Assembly: GCA_002746275.1 (NCBI GenBank)
Contig: NVWR01000004.1
Location: 233,377-260,202 of the forward strand
Direction of reading: 5' to 3'
Length of the DNA: 26,826 bases
Source of the DNA: Rhodobiaceae bacterium
GTDB lineage: Bacteria > Pseudomonadota > Alphaproteobacteria > Parvibaculales > Parvibaculaceae
Below, piece after piece: positions 1 to 7,353 of the stretch. Under the pieces are notes generated by a model. The model had not been told where the DNA came from and searched no databases. It saw only the letters and a list, made by a program, of their open reading frames with translations. Position 1 is the stretch's first letter; each line of letters begins with the position of its first letter. The translations under genes were made by a program, and so were the position numbers.

Positions 1-49
1 TTGTTATCAATGATATTTTTCAAATTGGCGTGGTGAAGGAATAGGGCAA

Positions 50-1534
50 GTGGCACGTATTAGCGTATTGGCATCGAATTCAGTTGTGCGAGACATTCGG
101 ATTATTAAGGAAGCTGACTCGCTCTCAAACGCTGGCCATGATGTCACCGTCGTAGGACTAATGGATAATCATGCAACAGAGTCTGAAACACGGCGTGCCA
201 GCGGTGCTTTCATCTCACGCCGAGATTACCGAAAATATATTCTTGCAATAAGAGTACTTGGGCGAGTTGCAATACGGTCCACCTTACTCGCCGCCGCAGC
301 GGCGGCGATCTTTGCAGCCGGATTTTTTGCCGCCCCCCCCTCTAATGAGTTAGCAATTTGGGTTGACAAAAATTCAATCGTCGGCGGCCCTATTGTGGGT
401 GGTGTTGTCGCAACTGCAGTTTTGGCTTTGTTCTACTTCCAGATAGCTGGCCCTCAAATCGCCACGATATTTCGTGGTATACTGCTGCTGTTCGGTGTCC
501 TCTTACCTGATCCCAAAAATCCTATTGTGCAACCAAAGCCTCCCGCCCTAAAGAAAATTAGCACCATCCTTCTTAGGGCCATTGGGAAAATTATTCTTCG
601 CTCCGAACTGGCTATTGGCGCAATAAAGGCAAATCCTGAGATCATTCACTGCCATGACCTAGGCACTCTTCCCTCTGGCGTTAAAGCAAAAGAAAAGACT
701 GGTGCTCGTCTCGTATTTGACGCCCATGAAATTTATGAAGACCTTGCGCAAGCCAATGCAAAAATGAAACGCGCGAACCAACAATTGCTAAAGCGCTATG
801 AAGGAGACGTCGATGAATTCATTACAATCAATGACAGCATCGCCGACTTCTATGCAAAACATTACCCGAAGCTACCGCCCGCAGTAATCATAAAAAATGC
901 TACACTAAAGGCCGATCCCTTCGAATATGATGGCCGCATGCACGAAGCAGCTGCATTACCTCGAGAACAAAAAATCCTACTATACCAGGGCGGTTTTGCA
1001 ACGAAGCGTGGGCTAGATATACTCGTTCAATCAGCTCAATGGTTGCGCCAAGACTGGACGCTGATCATGATGGGCTGGGGCGGTCACGAAGAAATTTTGC
1101 GCGATGCAGGTGCCAGTGTGCTGCAGGCCACCAGAGCCACACGTAAATATCCCGCTTTGGTTTTTCTTCCACCAGCACCACACGAAGAACTTGCTCAATG
1201 GACGGCAGGTGGCAGCATCGGAGTGATCCCCTACGAGCGGGTCGGACTAAACCATCTCTTTTGCACGCCAAACAAACTTTGGGAATATCCGAATGCGGGT
1301 GTCCCGATCTTGTGCAGTCCACTTGTTGAGATGACGAAAACTGTCAATGAAAACGGAATAGGCTGGCTCTTACCTCAGGATTTGACACCGGAAAATTTGG
1401 CCGCCACCGTCAACGCGTTGAGCGATTCAGACATCGCAAAAGCAGGTGATGCGTGTCGTCCCTATTTAGAACGTGACAATTGGACTGTTTACGAAAAACG
1501 TCTTCTTGATCTATACACCAACCTGTTAAAATAG
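50..1534 (+). CDS. Family 4-like glycosyltransferase with inserted membrane segments
   Basis: A 494-residue protein starting at GTG 50, with a GAAGGA ribosome site about 10 bases upstream. The N-terminal Rossmann half opens with a typical strand (RISVLASN) and carries HCHD near residue 200 and FDAHEIYED near 223-231. The C-terminal half has YQGGFATKRG and a PNKLWEYPNAGVP motif, the acidic nucleotide-sugar site of GT4 enzymes. Between residues about 70-95 and 110-152 lie two hydrophobic stretches, interrupting the N-terminal domain, so the enzyme is probably anchored at the inner membrane. Known relatives build exopolysaccharide, capsule or O-antigen. The sugar specificity cannot be read. Base composition is visibly AT-richer than in the genes right of 2348. 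With the tRNA fragment that follows 4 bases later, this suggests the gene is the last of an acquired surface-polysaccharide island. Confidence 0.85.
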   Translation: MARISVLASNSVVRDIRIIKEADSLSNAGHDVTVVGLMDNHATESETRRASGAFISRRDYRKYILAIRVLGRVAIRSTLLAAAAAAIFAAGFFAAPPSNELAIWVDKNSIVGGPIVGGVVATAVLALFYFQIAGPQIATIFRGILLLFGVLLPDPKNPIVQPKPPALKKISTILLRAIGKIILRSELAIGAIKANPEIIHCHDLGTLPSGVKAKEKTGARLVFDAHEIYEDLAQANAKMKRANQQLLKRYEGDVDEFITINDSIADFYAKHYPKLPPAVIIKNATLKADPFEYDGRMHEAAALPREQKILLYQGGFATKRGLDILVQSAQWLRQDWTLIMMGWGGHEEILRDAGASVLQATRATRKYPALVFLPPAPHEELAQWTAGGSIGVIPYERVGLNHLFCTPNKLWEYPNAGVPILCSPLVEMTKTVNENGIGWLLPQDLTPENLAATVNALSDSDIAKAGDACRPYLERDNWTVYEKRLLDLYTNLLK

Positions 1535-1538
1535 GTCA

Positions 1539-1569
1539 GTCGCAAGTTCAAATCATGCCACTCCGACCA
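1539..1569 (+). repeat. 3' fragment of a tRNA-Pro gene; probable island attachment scar
   Basis: The stretch reads as a tRNA T-arm (GCAAG-TTCAAAT-CATGC, one A-A mismatch), then an acceptor strand CACTCCG, discriminator A and encoded CCA. An acceptor strand ending in G72, pairing with C1, together with A73, is the hallmark of tRNA-Pro. The D-arm and anticodon arm are absent: the upstream bases belong to the glycosyltransferase. Islands that integrate by tyrosine recombinase into tRNA 3' ends leave such a duplicate at the far side. As the fragment lies on the plus strand, the island should extend leftward to an intact tRNA-Pro outside the window, and DNA to the right should be backbone. The T-stem mismatch suggests some decay. 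Confidence 0.7.
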
Positions 1570-1642
1570 GGCCCTCACATCGCGTACGTTGGCACGTTTG
1601 CACTTCTAAAACTTGCTCCAAAAAGCCAATTGCCTATATGGC

Positions 1643-1656
1643 TTGACCCAAATCAA
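1643..1656 (+). promoter_or_regulatory. FNR/FixK-type box
   Basis: TTGACCCAAATCAA matches the FNR/FixK consensus TTGAT-N4-ATCAA at 9 of 10 fixed positions. Its centre (1649.5) is about 42 bases before the expected start at about 1691-1692, and a -10-like TACTTT lies at 1680-1685. That is class II activator geometry, where the protein replaces the -35 element. The transcript would run into the hairpins and terminator ending at 1845. Box and spacing are seen; activation by oxygen limitation is inferred. Confidence 0.55.
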
Positions 1657-1691
1657 GGCACGGGTGTCACCGAACTGGCTACTTTAAACCT

Positions 1692-1845
1692 CAAGACATG
1701 ATGGCTTCGTGATGATGGGCCGTATTGGGTTACCTGCCTATTGCGCCACCACATACACTAGCTGCCTTGGCGTCTAAGTCCTCCAGTTCAGACGCCAAAA
1801 CCGAGGGCGTCCTCTCCCATTTATTCGGGAAGGGGCGCCTTTTTT
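1692..1845 (+). ncRNA. Candidate FNR-controlled small RNA
   Basis: A transcript of roughly 154 bases is bounded by the FNR-type promoter on the left and a strong intrinsic terminator on the right, and holds no convincing reading frame. Hairpin 1 (1767-1798) has a perfect 9-bp stem TTGGCGTCT/AGACGCCAA with a 14-base loop containing TCCTCC, complementary to the Shine-Dalgarno core. Hairpin 2 is the terminator. CU-rich anti-SD loops are known in several alphaproteobacterial trans-acting sRNAs, and the enterobacterial FnrS sRNA is a functional analogy for an FNR-driven sRNA. I recognise no named family, so membership is unknown. The 5' end is estimated from promoter spacing. It could instead be a leader or remnant unit. 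Confidence 0.5.
1806..1845 (+). terminator. Strong intrinsic terminator
   Basis: The arms at 1806-1818 and 1827-1839 form a 13-position stem with two G-U wobbles and one mismatch around an 8-base loop, followed directly by six T residues (1840-1845). No gene on the plus strand ends just before it, so it most likely terminates the candidate small RNA. It could also stop read-through from the glycosyltransferase, which ends about 270 bases earlier. Confidence 0.8.
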
Positions 1846-1881
1846 GTCTAAACATGAAGCGAGCCTGCCCATGTCATCAAT

Positions 1882-2330
1882 ATGCCTTCCACCCCTATTT
1901 TGTGGGCAGCAAAAAATGGGAGAGGATGGCATCCCGTTATCCAAAACGATCAGGATGACCCGACAGCGGATGTCTCTGAGCCGTTTTGGATACCCGCTTG
2001 GCTTGAACAGCACAATCGCCTCTTGTCCGAATATAGTTCGTATAAGGATTATTAATTTTTCTTTGTCGGTGAGTATTTGCACGCAACAGACGCGGGGCAA
2101 ATAACAAGGAGCAGTTCGCTCGACCTGACAGACTACCCGCCCCTCTCTCAATTGAAGCTGAGGAATAGGTACTGGTACTCGAGGAGAATGGTTTTTCTCT
2201 TTTCGACATTACATCCGATACCGTTACGGCATCACAATTCCGTTGGTTGCCACGCGACGGCGAGGATGCCATTGATAGTTTAGAACCGTTTGTTACCAAG
2301 AAGTTCAAACGCACGGTCAGTGGTGTCTAA
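1882..2330 (+). pseudogene. Broken gene remnant with phosphatase-like C-terminal tail
   Basis: One reading frame from ATG 1882 gives 57 protein-like residues (with FWIPAWLEQHNRLL) and meets TAA at 2053. The same frame then continues without a stop through DLTDYPPLSQLKLRNRYWY to about 2175. There, loss of one G (TGG|GTA reduced to TGGTA) would explain a shift into the frame that reads VLEENGFSLFDI, then FRWLPRDGEDAID, and ends at TAA 2328. Across the joined frames the text reads like one protein carrying an in-frame stop and a -1 shift. From memory the tail resembles the end of PhoD-like or other metallophosphatase proteins, but this is weak. The front of such a protein is missing. Alternatively, 1882-2055 is a genuine 57-residue gene. 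It sits just right of the tRNA scar, where decayed genes are common. Confidence 0.5.
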
Positions 2331-2347
2331 GGCAAGGAGAGCACGAG

Positions 2348-3025
2348 ATGGTGAGCGCAACCGAAAAAATAGTCCCGGGCAAGCGCGAACAAAATCGAAA
2401 TGCACGCAGAAGTAGTATCTTGGATGCAGCCCGCAGTATACTGATGTCCGGTGGTGCTGAAGCCCTCGTTATTCGACGTCTCGCTGACATGGCAGAAACA
2501 ACTCCGCGAACGATCTATGCCATTTTTGGATCAAAGGAAGGTGTGCTGCTCGCCCTTTATCTGGATGTAAGTGATCTTCCCCTCGCCTTCTCGAACGCCA
2601 AATCGAAAACCCTTGAGCAAATACTGGCTAATTTTGGATCGGCTATGGATCGGATCACGGCAGAGGCGTCTCTCATGCGTCCGCTTATCTACGCATTGCA
2701 ATATGCCGGACTCACCAGTGAGCGTGTCACCATGGAAGATGATGTCGCGGAGGTCCTTTCTCGATCGCTCGAGATATGTCGCCTACGTGGCGAACTGGAG
2801 GGCCTTGTCGCACCGCGCATGCTTGCCAGACAGATTGTCCTCACGTTCGTTCAAGGCCTGCGCCGTTGGTCTCAGCAGAAGGTGCCGGACGGCTCGCTTT
2901 GCCCGGACACCTTGTTCGGTATCACCCTGCTGATGATGGGTGCAGCAACGCCTGGCTGCCGTCAGCAACTACAACTCCATCTCAAAGCGCGGCAAGCCGA
3001 AATGGTTCAGTACGACTTGACCTAG
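2348..3025 (+). CDS. TetR family transcriptional regulator
   Basis: A 225-residue protein with an AAGGAGA ribosome site 7 bases before ATG 2348. Residues about 19-65 form the TetR DNA-binding domain: helix 1 with ILDAARSIL, a helix-turn-helix with IRRLADMAETTPRTIYAIFGSKEGVL, then a helical ligand-binding and dimerisation domain. Family members repress nearby or their own genes until a small hydrophobic ligand binds. The ligand cannot be told. The methyltransferase gene 150 bases downstream on the same strand is one likely target; the crotonase and acyl-CoA ligase genes further on are others, since many TetR proteins govern fatty-acid metabolism. The family call is firm, the role inferred. Confidence 0.85.
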   Translation: MVSATEKIVPGKREQNRNARRSSILDAARSILMSGGAEALVIRRLADMAETTPRTIYAIFGSKEGVLLALYLDVSDLPLAFSNAKSKTLEQILANFGSAMDRITAEASLMRPLIYALQYAGLTSERVTMEDDVAEVLSRSLEICRLRGELEGLVAPRMLARQIVLTFVQGLRRWSQQKVPDGSLCPDTLFGITLLMMGAATPGCRQQLQLHLKARQAEMVQYDLT

Positions 3026-3175
3026 GTTTCCCTGCTGGGTTCGTTGCCTTTGCCGTTTCCCTCATCCTCCTCACACGGCTCTCATTCCACAATGCAACGT
3101 CCGATTTTGGCGAGCACGCAATGACGCTGCACGCTAGTTTCCGCCCACAAAAATATTTCATGAGGCGGGAAAATT

Positions 3176-3985
3176 TTGGACAAAACATATGTGCTTGGCA
3201 CTGATGATGAGGAAATTGCGCGCTTAGGTGTGCAACACAATGTGTGGCGACCACGCATGTTGGATGCCTGGCGCCGGGCTGGCATTACGACCGGGCAGAC
3301 GATCATCGATCTGGGAGCTGGCCCCGGATACGCGACACTCGACCTTGCGGAAATCGTCGGCACAGAGGGACATGTTATGGCCGTAGAGCGGTCGCAGAAT
3401 TTTCTTGATGCCCTTGAAGAAAAGGCTGCTCATCGCAAGATCAGTAACATTTCGTATCACTGTGTCGACATTGATCTCTCCACCTTAGATGACCTCAGTG
3501 CCGACGTCGTTTGGTGCCGCTGGTTGCTCTCTTTTGTCACCGCCCCGCGAAGCACCGTGCAGAAGATTTCCAACACTCTGCGTTCTGGAGGGATCGCCGT
3601 ATTCCACGAGTATCTCGACTATGGAACATGGAAGCACTCCCCCCCGATACCGGAGGTAGAAACATTTGTCACAGCCGTTATGTCCAGTTGGCGAGACACG
3701 GGCGGAGAGCCTGATATCGGCCGCTGGCTACCGGGCTTCCTTGCCGAAGCCGGATTTAAAATCCTTGACGTGCGGCCCTTGATTGATGTGGTTGCCCCCT
3801 CGAGTTTCGTCTGGCAATGGCCGGCAGGTTTTGTTGAGGGAAACCTTGATCGATTGGTGGAGGCGGGCCGCCTGTCTCCGGAACAAGCATCAGCCACCCA
3901 CAACGCCCTTGCTCTCGCGGAAGCGTCACCTGACAGCCTGGTGACGACACCTTGCGTTCTGGAAATTATCGCGCAGCGTCTTTGA
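3176..3985 (+). CDS. SAM-dependent class I methyltransferase
   Basis: The protein has 269 residues. Motif I for S-adenosylmethionine is clear (IIDLGAGPGYATLDLAE, about residues 43-59), and an acidic residue at 71 (VERSQ) would bind the ribose. A post-motif region with VWCRWLLSF follows. The family transfers a methyl group from SAM to a small molecule or lipid; the substrate is not evident. The start is TTG 3176, chosen because an AGGCGGGA ribosome site lies upstream and the ATG at 3160 is in another frame; a later start cannot be excluded. It follows the TetR gene and converges on the crotonase gene with an 11-base gap, with no terminator visible. Confidence 0.8.
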   Translation: MDKTYVLGTDDEEIARLGVQHNVWRPRMLDAWRRAGITTGQTIIDLGAGPGYATLDLAEIVGTEGHVMAVERSQNFLDALEEKAAHRKISNISYHCVDIDLSTLDDLSADVVWCRWLLSFVTAPRSTVQKISNTLRSGGIAVFHEYLDYGTWKHSPPIPEVETFVTAVMSSWRDTGGEPDIGRWLPGFLAEAGFKILDVRPLIDVVAPSSFVWQWPAGFVEGNLDRLVEAGRLSPEQASATHNALALAEASPDSLVTTPCVLEIIAQRL

Positions 3986-3996
3986 GTTTCGCTCTT

Positions 3997-4845
3997 CTAT
4001 TTTCCGGTGAAGTTGGCGCTGCGTTTTTCAACAAAATGCGCAACGCCCTCTTTGAAATCGTCACTCGCGAAACTTGACTGCATTTCCGCGTCGGCCATCG
4101 CGGTTGAGGAATTGAAATTCTGAAACAATGACTTGTAGACTTGACGCTTCATAACGGTGAGAGATCGTGGCGAAACGGTTTCCACCATATGTTTTGCGTA
4201 ATCCCGCACCTCGGCCAGCAATGCATTTCCGGGAAACGACCGATTGACCAGGCCAAGGTGAGCCGCCTCATCGCCGGTAAACTTGCGCGCAGACATGAGA
4301 ATATCGAGCGCATTGGCGGACCCGATTAGCTTGGGCAAGAGCCAGGCAATGCCATGTTCAGCAACGAGCCCCCGTTGAGCAAAAGAGGTTGTGAATTTGG
4401 CAATGTCACTTGCAAAGCGCATATCGCAAAACATGGTCATGACCAGCCCAATCCCTGCTACCGGCCCGTTGATCGCTGCGATGATGGGCTTGGGGCATTC
4501 GAACATATAGCCAAACCGCCCTTCAAAATGTTCAAGGACAGATGGGCCAAGATCATTGTCGAAAGAGACTTCTGCTTCCTCGCCCTCCTCTACAATGCGT
4601 TTTCGGCCATCTCCTTTGACATCTATTTTTTGCAAGCCCCCCATGTCGGCACCTGCACAAAAGCCGCGACCTGCACCCGTGACAATGATCACTCGTACAT
4701 CATCATCTTTGGCGGCATCGTTGACGGCACTGCGGACACTGTTCTCCATTGTCGCCGTCCAGGCATTGAGCTTTTCTGGCCGGTTTAGTGTGATCGTCGC
4801 AATATGATCTGCGACGTCATACAGAATTTCATCGTAGGTGCTCAT
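3997..4845 (-). CDS. Crotonase-fold protein annotated as enoyl-CoA hydratase/isomerase
   Basis: The protein has 282 residues. Start ATG 4845 has a GGGGAGA ribosome site; the frame stays open further upstream, but that part is not crotonase-like and overlaps the divergent gene. NRPEKLNA (21-28) and GRGFCAGADM (59-68) form the CoA and first oxyanion-hole segments, and AAINGPVAGIGL the second. The two catalytic glutamates of classical hydratase do not appear at their usual places: the segment reads AQRGLVAEHGIAWLLP where PE...IPGAGG is expected. It may therefore be an isomerase, hydrolase or other crotonase activity. Transcribed divergently from a second crotonase gene, with 114 bases between the chosen starts, suggesting a shared control region and roles in acyl-CoA turnover. 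Confidence 0.85.
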   Translation of the reverse strand: MSTYDEILYDVADHIATITLNRPEKLNAWTATMENSVRSAVNDAAKDDDVRVIIVTGAGRGFCAGADMGGLQKIDVKGDGRKRIVEEGEEAEVSFDNDLGPSVLEHFEGRFGYMFECPKPIIAAINGPVAGIGLVMTMFCDMRFASDIAKFTTSFAQRGLVAEHGIAWLLPKLIGSANALDILMSARKFTGDEAAHLGLVNRSFPGNALLAEVRDYAKHMVETVSPRSLTVMKRQVYKSLFQNFNSSTAMADAEMQSSFASDDFKEGVAHFVEKRSANFTGK

Positions 4846-4959
4846 TCTGTTCTCCCCTGTCTCTATCAACCGATTGTGGCATTCTTCGGTGTTTGCTTTA
4901 ACGTATCCTTTCAGGTGCCCACAGAAGGCACAAGCAACAGAATGATCTTGGGGGATGAC
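4846..4959. promoter_or_regulatory. Divergent promoter region between two crotonase genes
   Basis: The 114 bases between the opposing start codons must hold the promoters and ribosome sites of both genes. Good ribosome sites are visible at each end (GGGGAGA for the minus gene, GGGGGA for the plus gene). I see no clear palindromic operator. The plus gene has an alternative in-frame ATG at 4942, which would shorten the region. Confidence 0.5.
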
Positions 4960-5769
4960 ATGAGCGGATACAGCCAGATTCTTGTGGATAGCCCCGCAGA
5001 CGGCGTGTCGCGGATCACCCTCAATCGACCAGACAAACTCAATGCCTACACAACCCAGCTCTGTGCTGAGGTCGTAGACGCCGTGGAGCACTATTTGCGC
5101 GACGATGAGAGCCGCGTGTTGATCCTGACAGGGGCCGGCCGCGGATTTTGTTCGGGCGGCGATATTAGCGGTCATGGCGACGCGGAGCACGCTGCGTTGA
5201 TGGCCAGCCAGCTCTCCCACGGTCGCGAGATGCGCGATGGGATGCACCGGGTTATCCTTGCGCTTCAACGGTGCGACAAACCTCTTATCGCGATGATCAA
5301 TGGGGCTGCCGTGGCCGGGGGTCTTGCCTTGGCCTTGGCTTGCGATATTCGGGTGGCTTCTGACAAAGCCAAACTTGGCGATACAAGTGGCCGTTTCGGC
5401 TTGCTGCCTGACGAGGGCGGCGCCTGGCTTTTCCCCCGCGCGATGGGTCTGGACCGTGCGCTTAAGATGACACTGCTGGCAGAGGTCTATGACGCGCAGA
5501 CGGCGTGTGATCTCGGTCTGGTCACACAGGTTGTGGCGCATGATGACCTGGAGGCAGAAACACTCAAACTCGCCTCAGCGCTTGCAAAGAGCGCTCCTTT
5601 GGCTGTGCGCCTTGCCAAACAGATGATGGTTCGGGCGAGTACTCTTTCCCTGGAACAGTCGCTTGGCGACGCCGCACTTTCCGTTATGATCACCAACCCA
5701 TCCGACGATGTCCGTGAGGGCACAAAGGCATTTTTCGCCAAACGTGCGCCTCAATTCGAAGGAAAATGA
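4960..5769 (+). CDS. Crotonase-fold enoyl-CoA hydratase/isomerase family protein
   Basis: The protein has 269 residues. ATG 4960 is preferred because GGGGGA lies about 6 bases upstream; an in-frame ATG at 4942 has poorer support. NRPDKLNA and GRGFCSGGDIS (about 61-70) make the first oxyanion segment, and MINGAAVAGGLALALACD the second. The usual PE...PGAGG acid/base segment reads TSGRFGLLPDEGGAWLFP, so the canonical first glutamate is absent while an Asp-Glu pair sits in the GG loop. This pattern is common in crotonase members annotated as hydratases whose reaction is untested. The C-terminus (FFAKRAPQFEGK) is typical of the family. It lies 48 bases before the PLP enzyme on the same strand, probably in one operon. 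Confidence 0.85.
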   Translation: MSGYSQILVDSPADGVSRITLNRPDKLNAYTTQLCAEVVDAVEHYLRDDESRVLILTGAGRGFCSGGDISGHGDAEHAALMASQLSHGREMRDGMHRVILALQRCDKPLIAMINGAAVAGGLALALACDIRVASDKAKLGDTSGRFGLLPDEGGAWLFPRAMGLDRALKMTLLAEVYDAQTACDLGLVTQVVAHDDLEAETLKLASALAKSAPLAVRLAKQMMVRASTLSLEQSLGDAALSVMITNPSDDVREGTKAFFAKRAPQFEGK

Positions 5770-5817
5770 AAACCACAAAGAACCGCACCGCAAGAGTGAG
5801 CGTGCAAGGAGGATTGT

Positions 5818-7056
5818 ATGAGCTTCAAAATGCCAGAGCAGGGAAGTGACTGGGAAACACTTTCAAAGGATATGCTGGCCCGCGGTGGTGGGGATGTGAA
5901 ATGGCGGGATGGCAAGACAGCGGTCTATGTCTTCAACGCCGGTCCCGACGTCGCCCGCGTGCAAAAAGAAGCCTACACGATGTACATGTCGGAAAATGGC
6001 CTCGGACCTCTGGCCTTCCCCAGCCTCGCGAAGATGGAAGATGAAGTCATTTCGATGGCTCTCGATCTTCTCCACGCGCCAGAGGGAGCTGCAGGAAACA
6101 TCACGTCAGGTGGCACAGATTCCATCACCATGGCAATCAAGACCGCGCGCGATTATGCCCGCGCGGAAGGCACGCTGAAGGGCCAGGCCAACATTGTGGC
6201 TCCCTGGTCAGCGCATCCGGCCTTCGACAAGGCCTGCAAAATGATGGACATCGAAATGCGTCGCGTCCCTTGCGGGGCAGACTATATGGCCGACCCTAAA
6301 GCCATGGGCGCTCGGATCGACGCCAGTACCATCATGATGGTTGGCTCAGCCCCGTGCTTTCCCTATGGGTTGATGGACCCGATCAAAGAGCTTGGGAAAA
6401 TTGCCGACGCGCATGGCGCTTGGCTGCATGTGGATGCCTGTGTGGGAGGATATTTTGCACCGTTTGCCAAGATGAACGGCGTGCCTCTTGATGCCTTTGA
6501 TTTCGAGGTATCTGCGGTTAAGTCCATATCCGCCGACCTGCACAAATATGGCTACACCGCCAAAGGGGCCTCGACTGTTCTGTTCCGGTCCGCCGAGCTG
6601 CAAGCACACATGATCTTTGATTGTGCCGACTGGCCGGGCGGTCGCATGATCACCCCTACCCTGGCGGGAACGCGCCCCGGCGGGGCCATCGCTGCAGCCT
6701 GGGCCGTGATGAATTATCTCGGCGTCAAAGGCTACCGTGAGAAACAAGGCATTGTGTGTGCGGTGCGCGCGCATATTGAAGCAGGCGTGAAGAAAATGGG
6801 GTTCAAGATTGTTGGCGAACCGCAGCTTGGGCTTATCGCTTTCTATCACCCCGACTACGACGCGTTTGCGCTGTGGGGCAAAATGATGGAACGGGGCTGG
6901 TTTACTTCCGTCACGAGCGAACCGAAATCGCTTCACCTCATGCTCTCGCCATTTCACGCGGCGGTACAGGATCAGTATCTGGCCGACCTGCAAGCGAGCA
7001 TGGCGGAAATTGATGCCGGCAATGCGGGTGAAGTCAAAGAAGTGCGCTACAGCTAA
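5818..7056 (+). CDS. PLP-dependent group II decarboxylase / sphingosine-1-phosphate lyase-like
   Basis: A 412-residue fold-type I PLP enzyme. The cofactor lysine is K243 in SADLHKYGYTAKG, and the ring-binding aspartate is D206 in HVDACVGGYFAPF; the 37-residue spacing is normal. NITSGGTDSITMAIK is the phosphate-binding stretch. Of group II decarboxylase relatives, these motifs are closest to sphingosine-1-phosphate lyase, which splits a phosphorylated long-chain base into a fatty aldehyde and phosphoethanolamine. Unlike the eukaryotic enzyme it has no N-terminal membrane anchor, as in bacterial homologues. An AAGGAGG ribosome site precedes ATG 5818. Next to crotonase genes, a role in sphingoid-base or other amino-lipid breakdown is possible; amino-acid decarboxylation or aldol cleavage is the alternative. 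Confidence 0.8.
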   Translation: MSFKMPEQGSDWETLSKDMLARGGGDVKWRDGKTAVYVFNAGPDVARVQKEAYTMYMSENGLGPLAFPSLAKMEDEVISMALDLLHAPEGAAGNITSGGTDSITMAIKTARDYARAEGTLKGQANIVAPWSAHPAFDKACKMMDIEMRRVPCGADYMADPKAMGARIDASTIMMVGSAPCFPYGLMDPIKELGKIADAHGAWLHVDACVGGYFAPFAKMNGVPLDAFDFEVSAVKSISADLHKYGYTAKGASTVLFRSAELQAHMIFDCADWPGGRMITPTLAGTRPGGAIAAAWAVMNYLGVKGYREKQGIVCAVRAHIEAGVKKMGFKIVGEPQLGLIAFYHPDYDAFALWGKMMERGWFTSVTSEPKSLHLMLSPFHAAVQDQYLADLQASMAEIDAGNAGEVKEVRYS

Positions 7057-7064
7057 CTGGATGG

Positions 7065-7094
7065 AGGCAGCGGTCTTGGATCAGGTCGCTGCCT
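7065..7094 (+). other. Inverted repeat after the PLP enzyme gene
   Basis: AGGCAGCG (7065-7072) and CGCTGCCT (7087-7094) form an 8-bp perfect stem with a 14-base loop, starting 9 bases after the stop codon. There is no T-run after it, so it is at best a weak terminator or an mRNA-stabilising 3' hairpin. The rest of 7057-7256 shows no gene. Confidence 0.35.
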
Positions 7095-7256
7095 ACCTGT
7101 CCATAATCATGACGCCAAAGAGCCCACCGACATGGCAACCCAGGCTGGGTTCTGTTCGTCGCGCTTCAAAAACAACCATAAAAGAACGAAAATCAACGTG
7201 TTTTCGACAATATTTCCGGGCCGGTGAGAAAAATGCACTTCGCCTCTTGCATTTAT

Positions 7257-7269
7257 TGTGCAGTGCACA
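7257..7269. promoter_or_regulatory. 13-bp palindrome, possible operator
   Basis: TGTGCA-G-TGCACA is a perfect odd-centred palindrome, 103 bases before the start of the 68-residue protein and 24 bases before a second palindrome. The regulator is unknown. Confidence 0.35.
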
Positions 7270-7292
7270 TATTTAGGCTTCATAAGAAGAAA

Positions 7293-7309
7293 ACTGACAA
7301 ACAGTCAGT
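7293..7309. promoter_or_regulatory. 17-bp TetR-type operator candidate
   Basis: ACTGACaaacaGTCAGT is a perfect inverted repeat, 6+5+6. The TGAC...GTCA shape matches many TetR-family operators. It lies in the leader of the 68-residue gene, where a bound protein would block transcription. The TetR protein at 2348-3025 is a possible but unproven binder. Confidence 0.45.
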
Positions 7310-7353
7310 ACATATCTGGAACGCTTTTAGTAGGGACACTATCCGTAACCCTT

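Noticed and set aside
1725..1958. 77-residue frame across the candidate sRNA
   Set aside because: It runs through the hairpins and terminator, has no ribosome site and does not read as protein.
4846..5541. Long upstream extension of the minus-strand crotonase frame
   Set aside because: The extra 230 residues show no family features, overlap the opposite crotonase gene, and ATG 4845 has a proper ribosome site and the normal crotonase N-terminus.
6346..6993. 215-residue minus-strand frame inside the PLP enzyme gene
   Set aside because: It is a shadow of a gene with complete catalytic motifs; its protein text is Cys/His/Arg-rich and unrecognisable.
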